From Pseudomonas marginalis (GTDB lineage: Bacteria; Pseudomonadota; Gammaproteobacteria; Pseudomonadales; Pseudomonadaceae): 64,000 nucleotides of DNA. The stretch covers positions 62,649-126,648 of the forward strand of contig NZ_LKEG01000026.1 of NCBI RefSeq assembly GCF_001645105.1. Reading direction: 5' to 3'. Both the position numbers and the translations under genes were made by a program. Below are positions 16,727-25,977 of the stretch, one piece after another. Each line of letters starts with the position of its first letter. The first letter of the stretch is position 1. The notes under the pieces were generated by a model. The model ran no database searches. It was not told the DNA's origin and was given only the letters and a program-made list of their open reading frames with translations.

Positions 16727-16882
16727 GGTGGTGAGCGGGCTTGCCCCGCGCTGGGGCGCGAAGCGGCCCCAATAAGAACACTGCGGTGAATCAGGTTTTT
16801 CTCAGCGCCTGCTTTGGGGCTGCTGCGCAGCCCAGCGCGGGGCAAGCCCGCTCACCACAACCACAGCAAGCCCGCTCACCAC
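16727..16882. repeat. REPIN (agcGGGCTTGCCCCGC family), inverted pair plus partial copy
   Basis: Two copies of a palindromic element (GTGAGCGGGCTTGCCCCGCG and its complement) face each other at 16727-16770 and 16816-16859, with a short third fragment to 16882. The same element recurs near 35.5, 41.5 and 49.1 kb. Confidence 0.85.
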
Positions 16883-16898
16883 AGTTGCTCACTCGGTT

Positions 16899-18359
16899 TC
16901 AGAGGACCGGAGCGGCCGCCACTGCCTTTGGCTGGCGATATAAATCCAGCAGCACCTGATCCAGCACCGACGAAGCACCCCATGGCTTCGGATCGTTGAG
17001 GATCGCCACCACGGCCCAAGTGTTGCCGTTGTTGTCACGGCTGAACCCGGCGATGGCGCGCACGGTGTTCAAGGTGCCGGTCTTGACGTGGGCTTCGCCG
17101 CGCATGGCGGTGGTTTTCAGGCGCTTGCGCATGGTGCCGTCAGTGCCGGCAATCGGCATCGAGCTGATGTACTCCGCCGCGTAAGGGCTTTTCCACGCCG
17201 CTTGCAGCATGGCGGCCATCTCGCGGGCGCTGACCCGTTCTGCACGTGACAGGCCGGAGCCGTTCTCCATCACCAGGTGCGGCGCGGTGATGCCTTTTTT
17301 CGCCAGCCACTGGCGCACTACGCGTTGCGCCGCCTTGGCATCGTCGCCGTCGGCATCGTTGCGAAACTGCGCACCCAGGCTCAGGAACAGCTGTTGGGCC
17401 ATGGTGTTGTTACTGTATTTGTTGATGTCGCGGATGATTTCCGCGAGGTCCGGCGAAAACGCCCGAGCCAGCACTTTGGCATCCTTGGGCACCGGCGCCT
17501 GGATATCACGGCCCTGGATGGTACCGCCCAGTTCCTTCCAGATCGCCCGGACGGCACCGGCCGTGTAGGTGGCGTGATCCAGCAACGACAGATAGGTCTG
17601 CGAACTGCAGCCATCGGCCAACTGGCCGCTGACCGTCACTGTCACGCTGCCATCGGCGGCGGTGACCGGGTTGTAACGCACGTCGCCGGTACACTGCTTG
17701 GCGTTGGAGACCTTGACCTGGTTGTCGATGCGAATGCTCGCAATCGGTGGCTCGACCGACACCAGCACTCGGCCGGAATCATTGCGGGTCACAAAGCGCA
17801 GGGCCTTGAGGTTGACCAGCAGCGCGTCCGGCTTGACCAGGAACGGTTTGTTCTCGTCGTTGCCATCGTCATTGAATTCGGGCAACAGCGGTTGGTTGAA
17901 GAAGCTGCGGTCCAGCACCAGGTCACCGGTGACCTGCTGCACGCCGTTGGCGCGCAGGTCGCGCATCAGCAGCCAGAGTTTTTCCATGTTCAGCTTGGGG
18001 TCGCCGCCGCCCTTGAGGTACAGGTTGCCGTGCAGCACGCCACCGCTGAGGGTGCCGTCGGTGTAGAACTCGGTTTTCCACTGGTGGTTGGGGCCGAGCA
18101 TTTCCAGGGCCGCATAGGTGGTGACCAGCTTCATGGTCGAGGCCGGGTTCACCGACACGTCGGCATTGAAGACGGTCGGCGTGCCGGGGCCGTTCAGGGG
18201 GATCATCACCAGGGACAGCGCGGTGTTTTGCAGCTTGGCTTTCGCAAGCGCCTGCTGAACATTCGGTGGCAGGGTGTTATTGACGGGGGCAGCGGAGGTG
18301 GAAAAAGCCAGTGGAAGGAGAAAACCGGCGAGTAGTACGGAGCGCAAAGATTTGATCAT
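16899..18359 (-). CDS. dacB: D-alanyl-D-alanine carboxypeptidase/endopeptidase PBP4
   Basis: A 486-residue class C low-mass penicillin-binding protein acting in the periplasm on peptidoglycan stem peptides and cross-links. The signal peptide ends near residue 24 (AFSTSAAP). The three active-site motifs are present: STMK with Ser74 and Lys77, SNN in INKYSNNTMAQQL, and KTG in AHVKTGTLNTVRAI. The insert between the first two motifs gives the family's usual length. ATG 18359 is chosen because it starts the signal peptide; an upstream extension to 18455 is not supported. Confidence 0.96.
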   Translation of the reverse strand: MIKSLRSVLLAGFLLPLAFSTSAAPVNNTLPPNVQQALAKAKLQNTALSLVMIPLNGPGTPTVFNADVSVNPASTMKLVTTYAALEMLGPNHQWKTEFYTDGTLSGGVLHGNLYLKGGGDPKLNMEKLWLLMRDLRANGVQQVTGDLVLDRSFFNQPLLPEFNDDGNDENKPFLVKPDALLVNLKALRFVTRNDSGRVLVSVEPPIASIRIDNQVKVSNAKQCTGDVRYNPVTAADGSVTVTVSGQLADGCSSQTYLSLLDHATYTAGAVRAIWKELGGTIQGRDIQAPVPKDAKVLARAFSPDLAEIIRDINKYSNNTMAQQLFLSLGAQFRNDADGDDAKAAQRVVRQWLAKKGITAPHLVMENGSGLSRAERVSAREMAAMLQAAWKSPYAAEYISSMPIAGTDGTMRKRLKTTAMRGEAHVKTGTLNTVRAIAGFSRDNNGNTWAVVAILNDPKPWGASSVLDQVLLDLYRQPKAVAAAPVL

Positions 18360-18596
18360 AAGAAGTAAAACCCTACTGCTGAGGAGGGTGAAAAAGGCGA
18401 GGGGTATATAAGAAAATCCCTCAATGGTCATGAAAGTGTCGGCATTATGCCCCAAGGCGTAGCCACTTGTAGCTGAACGATAGCGGGTAATGGGCGTTTT
18501 TTTTACCGGTAAATGGCCGCCTGTCCCAGAGAGTCGGGCAATCGCCGCCTTAAACTGCTAAAGTGCCGCCCGTTATTACTTATGAGGATTGTTCCA

Positions 18597-18941
18597 ATGG
18601 CGACTAACCGTTCCCAGCGTCTGCGCAAAAAACTGTGCGTTGATGAATTTCAAGAGCTGGGTTTCGAACTGAACCTGGACTTCAAAGAAGGCCTGAGTGA
18701 AGAAGCTACCGATGCTTTCCTCGAAGCATTCATCAAAGAAGCCATGGAAGCCAATGGTCTGGGCTATGTCGGCGGCGATGACTTCGGTCTGGTTTGCCTG
18801 CAGAAGCGTGGCTCGGTCAACGAAGAACAGCGCGCAGCTGTTGAAAGCTGGCTCAAAGGCCGCAGCGAACTGAAAAGCGCTGAAGTCAGCCCGCTGCTGG
18901 ACGTTTGGTATCCGGAAAAGCCGATCAACGCGGCTAAGTGA
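18597..18941 (+). CDS. yggL: YggL family protein (DUF469), 50S-associated
   Basis: A 114-residue highly charged protein of the YggL/DUF469 family (SQRLRKKLCVDEFQELGFEL at the start, YVGGDDFGLVCL in the middle, DVWYPEKP near the end). E. coli YggL has been reported to associate with the large ribosomal subunit. ATG 18597 follows a GAGGATTGTTCC ribosome site. It diverges from dacB and is followed by a strong terminator. Confidence 0.92.
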   Translation: MATNRSQRLRKKLCVDEFQELGFELNLDFKEGLSEEATDAFLEAFIKEAMEANGLGYVGGDDFGLVCLQKRGSVNEEQRAAVESWLKGRSELKSAEVSPLLDVWYPEKPINAAK

Positions 18942-18945
18942 TACT

Positions 18946-18979
18946 AAAAAAACGGCGACCTCAGGGTCGCCGTTTTTTT
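18946..18979. terminator. Bidirectional terminator between yggL and the benE-like gene
   Basis: AACGGCGACC and GGTCGCCGTT form a perfect stem with A and T runs on the two sides. It overlaps the TAA stop of the converging transporter gene. Confidence 0.92.
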
Positions 18980-20168
18980 ATGCCTTGCGCCCATTCAGAA
19001 TCAGCAGCGTCAACACCCCCGCCACAATCCCCCAGAACGCCGAGCCGATGGAAAACAGCGTCAAGCCAGACGCCGTGACCATAAAGGTGATCAGCGCCGC
19101 TTCCCGTTCCTTCGGCTCATTCATGGCGATACTCAAGCCATTGATGATCGAGCCAAACAACGCCAACGCTGCAATCGACAGCACCAGTTCCTTGGGCAAG
19201 GCCGCGAACAAGGCCGCCAAGGTCGCGCCGAACACCCCTGCAATCCCGTAGAACACCCCGCACCACACCGCCGCGGTATAGCGCTTGTTGCGGTCCTCAT
19301 GGGCATGCGGCCCGGTGCAGATCGCCGCGCTGATCGCCGCGAGGTTGATGCCGTGGGAGCCGAAGGGCGCCAGCACCAGGGAGGCCAGGCCCGTGGCGGT
19401 GATCAAGGGTGAGGCGGGCACGTTATAGCCGTCGGCCCTGAGCACCGCGACGCCGGGCATGTTCTGCGACGTCATCGCCACCACAAACAACGGGATGCCG
19501 ATGCTGATGGTCGCCGCCAGCGAGAAGTGTGGCGTGGTCCATACCGGCGTCGCCACTTCCAGGTGAAAAGCGCTGAAGTCCAACAGCCCCATCAATTCCG
19601 ACAAGGCGGTACCGATCAGCAGCGCGGCCAGCACCGCATAACGCGGCGACAGGCGCTTGATCACCAGGTAGGTGAAGAACATCCCCAGCACCAGCCCGGT
19701 GCGATGCTGCGCGGCGACGAAGATCTCGCTGCCGATCTTGAACAGAATCCCCGCCAGCAAGGCGGCCGCCAGCGATGCCGGGATGCGCTTGACCAGTTTT
19801 TCAAAGCTGCCGGTCAACCCGCAAATCGTCACCAGCACGGCGCAGGTGATGTAGGCACCAATGGCCTCGCCATAACTCACACCGCCCAGGCTGGTGATCA
19901 GCAGCGCCGCGCCCGGCGTCGACCAGGCGATGGTGATGGGCGTGCGATAGCGCAGCGAGAGACCGATGCTGCACACCGCCATGCCGATGGAAATCGCCCA
20001 GATCCAGGAAGAAATCTGCGCCGTGGTCAAACCGGCGGCTTGTCCGGCCTGAAACATCAGGACCAGGGAGCTGGTGTAGCCGGTCATCATGGCGATGAAG
20101 CCGGCGACGACGGCCGACGCAGAAGTGTCGGCCAGCGGGCGCAAAGGCGCTTGGGTGGCGTCGGTCAT
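18978..20168 (-). CDS. BenE-family (benzoate/H+ symporter type) transporter
   Basis: A 396-residue integral membrane protein with about twelve helices. BenE-family landmarks include TPITIAWSTPGAALLITS near residue 80 and SHGINLAAISAAICTGPHAH near 275. It would import an aromatic or related organic acid by proton symport, but no aromatic catabolic gene is near, so benzoate is not assured. It diverges from a GntR regulator, with a TTGTGTACAA dyad in between, suggesting it is that regulator's target. The adjoining purine genes leave open another substrate. Confidence 0.85.
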   Translation of the reverse strand: MTDATQAPLRPLADTSASAVVAGFIAMMTGYTSSLVLMFQAGQAAGLTTAQISSWIWAISIGMAVCSIGLSLRYRTPITIAWSTPGAALLITSLGGVSYGEAIGAYITCAVLVTICGLTGSFEKLVKRIPASLAAALLAGILFKIGSEIFVAAQHRTGLVLGMFFTYLVIKRLSPRYAVLAALLIGTALSELMGLLDFSAFHLEVATPVWTTPHFSLAATISIGIPLFVVAMTSQNMPGVAVLRADGYNVPASPLITATGLASLVLAPFGSHGINLAAISAAICTGPHAHEDRNKRYTAAVWCGVFYGIAGVFGATLAALFAALPKELVLSIAALALFGSIINGLSIAMNEPKEREAALITFMVTASGLTLFSIGSAFWGIVAGVLTLLILNGRKA

Positions 20169-20296
20169 GGAGCGGTGTTCCTTTTACCTGGAAGTTTGCC
20201 GGTGACGGCACGGATTCAAGCCTAAACTCAAACCTGACAAGTCATTGCAATACAGCCGGCGCCGCAAACAGCCGTACAGTGTGTTGGCGCATCCGG

Positions 20297-20306
20297 TTGT
20301 GTACAA
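20297..20306. promoter_or_regulatory. Putative GntR operator
   Basis: TTGTGTACAA has TTGT/ACAA half-sites typical of FadR-type GntR operators. It lies between the divergent transporter and gntR genes, 88 bp before the regulator start. The site is short and unconfirmed. Confidence 0.45.
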
Positions 20307-20394
20307 TGTGCCCTGTTTTTAGGTGATACTTGCCAGCGACACGCCGTTGCCGTATTACCGTTAATTCGCCGCCGTTCTCCAAACCCGAGTGCCC

Positions 20395-21159
20395 ATGAAC
20401 GAACAGTTGCAACCTCTCAAGAAACAACCGCGAGCCGGCAAGGCCGGTCGCAGCGGAACCCAGGACGATATCGTCTACGCGCATATCTTCGAGGCGATCC
20501 TCGAACAACGCCTGGCACCCGGTACCAAGTTGAGTGAAGAGGCTCTGGGCGAAATCTTCGGCGTCAGTCGCACCATCATTCGCCGCGCCCTGTCGCGCCT
20601 GGCCCATGAAGGCGTGGTGTTGCTGCGGCCCAATCGCGGTGCGGTGGTGGCCAGCCCGAGCGTCGAGGAAGCGCGCCAAGTGTTCCTCGCGCGGCGTCTG
20701 GTGGAGCGGGCAATCACTGAATTGGCGGTGCAGCACGCAACGGCCGAACAACTGGCCGAGCTGCGTCAGATGGTCAATGACGAGCGCGACAGCTTCTCCC
20801 GTGGCGATCGCGGTGCCGGTATTCGCCTCTCCGGCGAATTCCACCTCAAGCTGGCCGAAGCGGCGAAGAACGCGCCGTTGATCAGCTTCCAGCGCAGCCT
20901 GGTGTCCCAGACCTCATTGATCATCGCCCAGTACGAAAGCGGCAACCGCTCGCACTGTTCGTACGATGAACACACCCAATTGATCGATGCGATCGAAGCA
21001 CGGGATGCGGCGCTGGCGGTGAACCTGATGATGCACCACATGGACCATATCGACAGCAAGCTCAACCTCGATGAGGAAAGTGCGTCGGATGATTTGCATG
21101 CGGTGTTCTCGCATTTGTTGCAGACCAAGAAGCCGGGGCGTTCGTCCATAAAGTTGTAA
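20395..21159 (+). CDS. GntR-family regulator (FCD subfamily)
   Basis: A 254-residue regulator. The winged helix is near residues 20-95 (LSEEALGEIFGVSRTIIRRALSRLAHEGVV) and an all-helical FCD ligand domain covers about 105-235 (ARRLVERAITELAV, GEFHLKLAEAAKN, DEHTQLIDAIEARD). The FCD His/Asp pattern suggests a metal-bound organic acid effector. It diverges from the BenE-like transporter and faces guaD. Likely targets are the transporter and possibly the purine genes. ATG 20395 is preferred over GTG 20389. Confidence 0.9.
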   Translation: MNEQLQPLKKQPRAGKAGRSGTQDDIVYAHIFEAILEQRLAPGTKLSEEALGEIFGVSRTIIRRALSRLAHEGVVLLRPNRGAVVASPSVEEARQVFLARRLVERAITELAVQHATAEQLAELRQMVNDERDSFSRGDRGAGIRLSGEFHLKLAEAAKNAPLISFQRSLVSQTSLIIAQYESGNRSHCSYDEHTQLIDAIEARDAALAVNLMMHHMDHIDSKLNLDEESASDDLHAVFSHLLQTKKPGRSSIKL

Positions 21160-21171
21160 ATACGACCAACA

Positions 21172-21265
21172 ATGTGGGAGGGGGCTTGCCCCCGATAGCG
21201 GTGCATCAGTCAATTAATCCAGAGACTGACACTCTGCTATCGGGGGCAAGCCCCCTCCCACATTT
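21172..21265. repeat. REPIN (GTGGGAGGGGGCTTGCCCCCGAT family)
   Basis: Two inverted copies of a palindromic REP flank about 45 bp; the inner CGATAGC/GCTATCG arms also pair. This is the second REP family in the window, distinct from the GAGCGGGCTTGCCCCGC type. Confidence 0.9.
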
Positions 21266-21285
21266 GTTTTGGGGTGTTTGTGGAA

Positions 21286-22590
21286 TTAGCGCTGGTGCAC
21301 CAATTGCCCGGCTGCATACGTCTGCAACACCGTCCGATCATCCCCCAGTGTCATCAACACAAACAACGTCTCGGCAATGTTCTTCGCCTGCTTCAGGCGG
21401 TAGCTCAGCAGCGGCGTGGCGTTGTAGTCCAGCACCAGAAAGTCCGCATCCGTGCCCGGTTGCAACGTACCGATCTTGTCTTCCAACCGCAGCGCCCGCG
21501 CGCCACCCAGGGTGGCCAGGTACAGCGATTTGAACGGGCTCAACCGTGCACCCTGCAACTGCATGACCTTGTACGCTTCGTTCAGGGTTTGCAGCAGCGA
21601 AAAACTGGTGCCGCCGCCCACGTCAGTCCCCAGGCCCACATTCAGTTTGTGTTTCTCAGCCATCGGCAGGTTGAACAAACCGCTGCCGAGGAAGAAGTTC
21701 GAGGTTGGGCAGAACGCGATCGCCGAACCTGTTTCCGCCAGCCGTGCGCATTCGTCATCACACAAATGCACGCCATGGGCAAACACCGAGCGCTCGCCCA
21801 GCAGTTTGTAGTGGTCGTACACATCCAGGTAGCCCGTGCGCTCCGGGAACAGTTCCTTCACCCATTCCACTTCCTGCTTGTTCTCACTGATGTGCGTCTG
21901 CATGTACAGATCCGGGTATTCGCCCAGCAGTTGCCCGGCCAGCGCCAGTTGCTCCGGCGTGCTGGTCGGCGCAAAGCGTGGCGTCACCGCATAGTGCAGG
22001 CGGCCCTTGCCGTGCCAGCGCTCGATCAGTGCTTTGCTTTCCTGGTAGCCGGATTCGGCGGTGTCGGTGAGATAGTCCGGCGCGTTGCGGTCCATCATCA
22101 CCTTGCCGGCGATCATGCGCAGGTCGAGCTTTTCGGCCGCTTCGAAAAACGCATTCACCGATTGCGGATGCACGCTGCCGAACACCAACGCGGTGGTGGT
22201 GCCGTTGCGCAGCAGTTCCTTGATGAAAATATCCGCGACTTCTTCGGCGTGCGCCTTGTCGGCGAACTGGCTTTCGCACGGGAAGGTGTAGGTGTTGAGC
22301 CAATCCAGCAACTGCTCGCCATACGCGCCGACCATGCCGGTTTGCGGCAGGTGGATATGGGTGTCGATCAGGCCGGGGGTGATCAGCGCGTCCTGGTAAT
22401 GGGTGATGTCGATATCGGCGGGCAGGGTCGGCAGCAAGTCGCTGGCGTGGCCGACGGCGCTGATCTGGCCGTTTTCGATGACCAGCAGGCCGTCTTCGAA
22501 ATACTCGTAGGAGGCTTCGATACCCACTTCAGCGGGGTCGGCGAGGCTGTGCAGAAGGGCGGCACGGTAGGCTTTGCGGGTCAAAGGCAT
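21286..22590 (-). CDS. guaD: Guanine deaminase
   Basis: A 434-residue amidohydrolase converting guanine to xanthine and ammonia. Zinc-binding motifs are in order: DTHIHLPQTGM near residue 75, the histidine pair region MQTHISENKQEVEW near 232, FAHGVHL near 270, and the aspartate in GLGTDVGGGTSFSLL near 320. It is the last gene of an xdhA-xdhB-xdhC-guaD cluster; its product feeds xanthine dehydrogenase. It begins 7 bp after xdhC. Confidence 0.96.
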   Translation of the reverse strand: MPLTRKAYRAALLHSLADPAEVGIEASYEYFEDGLLVIENGQISAVGHASDLLPTLPADIDITHYQDALITPGLIDTHIHLPQTGMVGAYGEQLLDWLNTYTFPCESQFADKAHAEEVADIFIKELLRNGTTTALVFGSVHPQSVNAFFEAAEKLDLRMIAGKVMMDRNAPDYLTDTAESGYQESKALIERWHGKGRLHYAVTPRFAPTSTPEQLALAGQLLGEYPDLYMQTHISENKQEVEWVKELFPERTGYLDVYDHYKLLGERSVFAHGVHLCDDECARLAETGSAIAFCPTSNFFLGSGLFNLPMAEKHKLNVGLGTDVGGGTSFSLLQTLNEAYKVMQLQGARLSPFKSLYLATLGGARALRLEDKIGTLQPGTDADFLVLDYNATPLLSYRLKQAKNIAETLFVLMTLGDDRTVLQTYAAGQLVHQR

Positions 22591-22597
22591 GGTCGTC

Positions 22598-23455
22598 TCA
22601 ATTCTTGGAAAAAGAAGTCAAAGCTTGGCTGCGGCGCGAAGCCACAAGCAGTTTGGCAATGGGTTCGGCGCCGGCAGTGTGCTGGCCGAAATTCGCGTTA
22701 TAAGTGGCGATGATTTCGCCGGCGATGGAGATGGCGATCTCCACCGGCAACTTGCCCTTCACATCGGTGAGGCCCATGGGGCAGCGCATGCGTTGCAATT
22801 GCGCGGCGTCGAAGCCACGATCGCGCAGGCGGTGTTCGAACTTGACGCGTTTGGTCTTCGAACCGATCAGGCCGAAGTAGGCAAAGTCATTGCGCTTGAG
22901 CAGGGCGGCGGTCAGTTCGAGGTCCAGCGCGTGATTGTGGGTCATGACGATGCAGTAACTGCCCACCGGCAAGTCGGCAATTTCGTCGACCGGTTCTTCG
23001 CTGACGATTTTACGCACGCCTTGCGGGATCTGTTCCGGAAACTCCTGGTCACGCGAATCGATCCAGCGCACCCGGCATGGCAGGCTTGCCAGCAACGGCA
23101 CCAGGGCACGCCCCACGTGGCCGGCGCCAAACACGGCAATCTGCGCTTGCACTTGGCCCATGGGTTCGAACAGCAATACGGTCACGCCACCGCAGCACTG
23201 GCCCAGGCTCGCGCCCAGGCTGAAGCGCTCCAGGTGGGTGTTCTGCTGGCCACGCACGAGCATGTCGCGGGCGATCTGCATCGCCTTGTATTCCAGGTGC
23301 CCGCCGCCGATGGTGTCGAAGGTCTGGGTGGTGCTGATCACCATCTTAGAACCGGCATTGCGCGGTGTAGAGCCGAGCTCTTCGATGATGGTCACCAGGA
23401 CGCAGGGTTCGCCGCTGTTTTGCAGGTCGGCGAGGGCGCTGATCCAATTGTTCAT
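22598..23455 (-). CDS. xdhC: Xanthine dehydrogenase accessory protein XdhC
   Basis: A 285-residue chaperone that binds and sulfurates the molybdenum cofactor and delivers it to XdhB. The N-terminal XdhC/CoxI domain has LVTIIEELGSTPRNAGSKMV near residue 20. The C-terminal Rossmann domain has IAVFGAGHVGRALVPLLASL near 105 and GLIGSKTKRVKFEHRLRD near 200. It lies between xdhB and guaD on the same strand; a REP pair separates it from xdhB. Confidence 0.95.
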   Translation of the reverse strand: MNNWISALADLQNSGEPCVLVTIIEELGSTPRNAGSKMVISTTQTFDTIGGGHLEYKAMQIARDMLVRGQQNTHLERFSLGASLGQCCGGVTVLLFEPMGQVQAQIAVFGAGHVGRALVPLLASLPCRVRWIDSRDQEFPEQIPQGVRKIVSEEPVDEIADLPVGSYCIVMTHNHALDLELTAALLKRNDFAYFGLIGSKTKRVKFEHRLRDRGFDAAQLQRMRCPMGLTDVKGKLPVEIAISIAGEIIATYNANFGQHTAGAEPIAKLLVASRRSQALTSFSKN

Positions 23456-23490
23456 GTTTACCTCAACATTTCTGTTGTCAGTTCGGCCGT

Positions 23491-23566
23491 CATCGGGAGC
23501 AAGCCCCCTCCCACATTTAGAGCTGCGAATACATTCCAGTGTGGGAGGGGGCTTGCCCCCGATGGC
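23491..23566. repeat. REPIN between xdhB and xdhC
   Basis: Inverted copies of the GGGAGGGGGCTTGCCCCCGAT element at 23491-23518 and 23539-23566 lie inside the xdh cluster. The hairpin may stabilise the upstream xdhAB message or reduce read-through to xdhC-guaD. Confidence 0.85.
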
Positions 23567-23577
23567 AGCGCCTCGAT

Positions 23578-25977
23578 CTAAAGCGAAGCCATCTCGGTAT
23601 CAGCCTCAACCACCTTCGCCACAGTCAATTGGCGCATTTGTTCGCAACCCCACAACACCCGCTCCGGCGTCGCCGGCGCATCAATCTTGGGCTGATGGCG
23701 ATACTCACCCAAGCTCGCCACCGCATCCTTGATCGCGCACCACGATGCAATCCCGAGCATGAACGGCGGCTCGCCCACGGCCTTGGAATGGAACACCGTG
23801 TCTTCGGGGTTCTTGCGGTTTTCCACCAGCTTCACCCGCAGGTCCAGCGGCATGTCTGCCACTGCCGGGATCTTGTAGCTGGCCGGGCCGTTGGTCATCA
23901 GCTTGCCCTTGTTGTTCCACACCAGCTCTTCCATGGTCAGCCAGCCCATGCCCTGGATAAAGCCGCCTTCGACCTGGCCGATGTCGATGGCCGGGTTCAG
24001 CGAAGCGCCCACATCGTGGAGGATGTCGGTGCGCAGCATCTTGTATTCGCCGGTGAGGGTGTCGACGATCACTTCGCAGCACGCCGCGCCGAACGCGTAG
24101 TAATAGAACGGCCGCCCCCGTGACTGGCTGCGGTCGTAGAAGATTTTCGGGGTCTTGTAGAACCCGGTGCTCGACAGCGAGACCTGGGCGAAATACGCCT
24201 GCTGGATCAGCGCCTCGAAGGACAGGATCTGTTCACGCACTCGCACATGACCGTTGCGGAACTCCACATCGGCTTCGCTCACGTCGTATTTGCGGGCGGC
24301 GAACTCCACCAGGCGCTGCTTGATGGTTTCGGCGGCGTTCTGCGCGGCCTTGCCGTTCAAGTCGGCACCGCTGGACGCCGCGGTCGGCGAGGTGTTGGGC
24401 ACCTTGTCGGTGTTGGTGGCGGTGATCTGCACGCGGTCGATTTCGACCTGGAACACCTCGGCCACCACCTGCGCGACCTTGGTGTTCAAGCCCTGGCCCA
24501 TCTCGGTGCCGCCGTGGTTCAAGTGGATGCTGCCGTCGGTGTAGATATGGATCAACGCGCCGGCTTGGTTGAGGAAGCTGGCGGTAAACGAAATACCGAA
24601 TTTCACCGGGGTCAACGCCAGGCCTTTTTTCAGGATCGGGCTGTGGGCGTTGTACAGGCGGATGGCTTCGCGGCGCTCGGCGTATTGGCTGCTGGCTTCC
24701 AGCTCGGCGGTCATCTCTTCGAGCATGTTGTGCTCGACGGTCTGGTAGTAGTGAGTGACGTTGCGCTCGGTCTTGCCGTAATAGTTGGCCTTGCGCACCG
24801 CCAGCGGGTCGAGCGCCAGGTGACGGGCGATGGCGTCCATCACTTCCTCGATGGCAACCATGCCTTGCGGGCCGCCGAAGCCGCGATAGGCGGTGTTGGA
24901 GGCGGTGTTGGTCTTGCAGCGATGACCGTTGACGGTGGCATCACCCAGGTAATACGAGTTGTCGGCGTGGAACATCGCGCGGTCGACAATCGAGTTGGAC
25001 AAGTCCGGCGAACAGCCGCAGTTACCCGCCAGTTCCAGGTTGATTCCGTGCAGGCGGCCGCTATCGTCGAAGCCCACGTCGTATTCGATGTAGAAGGGGT
25101 GGCGCTTGCCGGTCATCAACATGTCTTCGACGCGCGGCAGGCGCATCTTGGTCGGCTGGCCGGTCAGGCGCGCCACCACCGCGCACAGGCATGCCGGGCT
25201 GGCGGCCTGGGTTTCCTTGCCGCCGAAACCGCCGCCCATGCGGCGCATGTCGACCACGATCTTGTTCATCGACACGTCCAGCACTTCGGCCACCAGCTTC
25301 TGCACTTCGGTGGGGTTCTGCGTGGAGCAGTAGACGATCATGCCGCCGTCTTCGGTGGGCATCACCGACGAGATCTGGGTTTCCAGGTAGAAGTGTTCCT
25401 GGCCGCCGATGTGCAGCGTGCCCTGGATACGATTTTTCGCGGTCGCCAGTGCGCCGGCCGAATCTCCGCGCTGATGGGTGTGGCTGTCCAGCACGAAATG
25501 TTTGTTGCGAAAGGCCTCGACCACGTCCAGCACCGGTTCCAGGTCTTCGTATTCGATCACCGCCGCCATCGCGGCCTTGCGTGCGGTTTCCAGATCGCGG
25601 GCGGCCACCGCCAGCACCACTTGACCTACAAACTGCACGGTGTCGATGGCCAACAACGGATCGCCGGGCATCAACGGGCCAATGTCTTTCAGGCCCGGCA
25701 TATCTTCATGGGTGATGACAATGCGCACGCCATCGAAGGCGTAGCAGGGCGCGGTGTCGATGCTGATGATTTTCGCGTGGGCGCGGTCGGACATGCGCGC
25801 ATACAGGTGCAACTGATTGGGGAATTCCAGGCGGTCATCGATGTACTGCGCTTCACCGGACACGTGTTTGGCGGCGCTGTCATGCTTGACGCTGCGGCCG
25901 ACCCCGGAGGTAAGGTCTTGGGCGAACAGCTCGGCAAGCTCGGCCTGGGTTTTAACGACGGCGTGATGGTTAGACAT
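23578..25977 (-). CDS. xdhB: Xanthine dehydrogenase, molybdenum-binding subunit
   Basis: A 799-residue catalytic subunit oxidising hypoxanthine/xanthine to urate. Family features include GGGFGGKETQAASPACLCA near 270, AYRGFGGPQG near 365, and the conserved catalytic glutamate region SKAVGEPPFMLGIASW near 745. Its start overlaps the end of xdhA by 8 bp, indicating translational coupling. Electrons pass to the FeS and FAD centres of XdhA. Confidence 0.96.
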   Translation of the reverse strand: MSNHHAVVKTQAELAELFAQDLTSGVGRSVKHDSAAKHVSGEAQYIDDRLEFPNQLHLYARMSDRAHAKIISIDTAPCYAFDGVRIVITHEDMPGLKDIGPLMPGDPLLAIDTVQFVGQVVLAVAARDLETARKAAMAAVIEYEDLEPVLDVVEAFRNKHFVLDSHTHQRGDSAGALATAKNRIQGTLHIGGQEHFYLETQISSVMPTEDGGMIVYCSTQNPTEVQKLVAEVLDVSMNKIVVDMRRMGGGFGGKETQAASPACLCAVVARLTGQPTKMRLPRVEDMLMTGKRHPFYIEYDVGFDDSGRLHGINLELAGNCGCSPDLSNSIVDRAMFHADNSYYLGDATVNGHRCKTNTASNTAYRGFGGPQGMVAIEEVMDAIARHLALDPLAVRKANYYGKTERNVTHYYQTVEHNMLEEMTAELEASSQYAERREAIRLYNAHSPILKKGLALTPVKFGISFTASFLNQAGALIHIYTDGSIHLNHGGTEMGQGLNTKVAQVVAEVFQVEIDRVQITATNTDKVPNTSPTAASSGADLNGKAAQNAAETIKQRLVEFAARKYDVSEADVEFRNGHVRVREQILSFEALIQQAYFAQVSLSSTGFYKTPKIFYDRSQSRGRPFYYYAFGAACCEVIVDTLTGEYKMLRTDILHDVGASLNPAIDIGQVEGGFIQGMGWLTMEELVWNNKGKLMTNGPASYKIPAVADMPLDLRVKLVENRKNPEDTVFHSKAVGEPPFMLGIASWCAIKDAVASLGEYRHQPKIDAPATPERVLWGCEQMRQLTVAKVVEADTEMASL

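Noticed and set aside
16727..16882. Possible CRISPR-like repeat array
   Set aside because: The units are inverted palindromes of a known REP type with no regular spacers and no cas genes.
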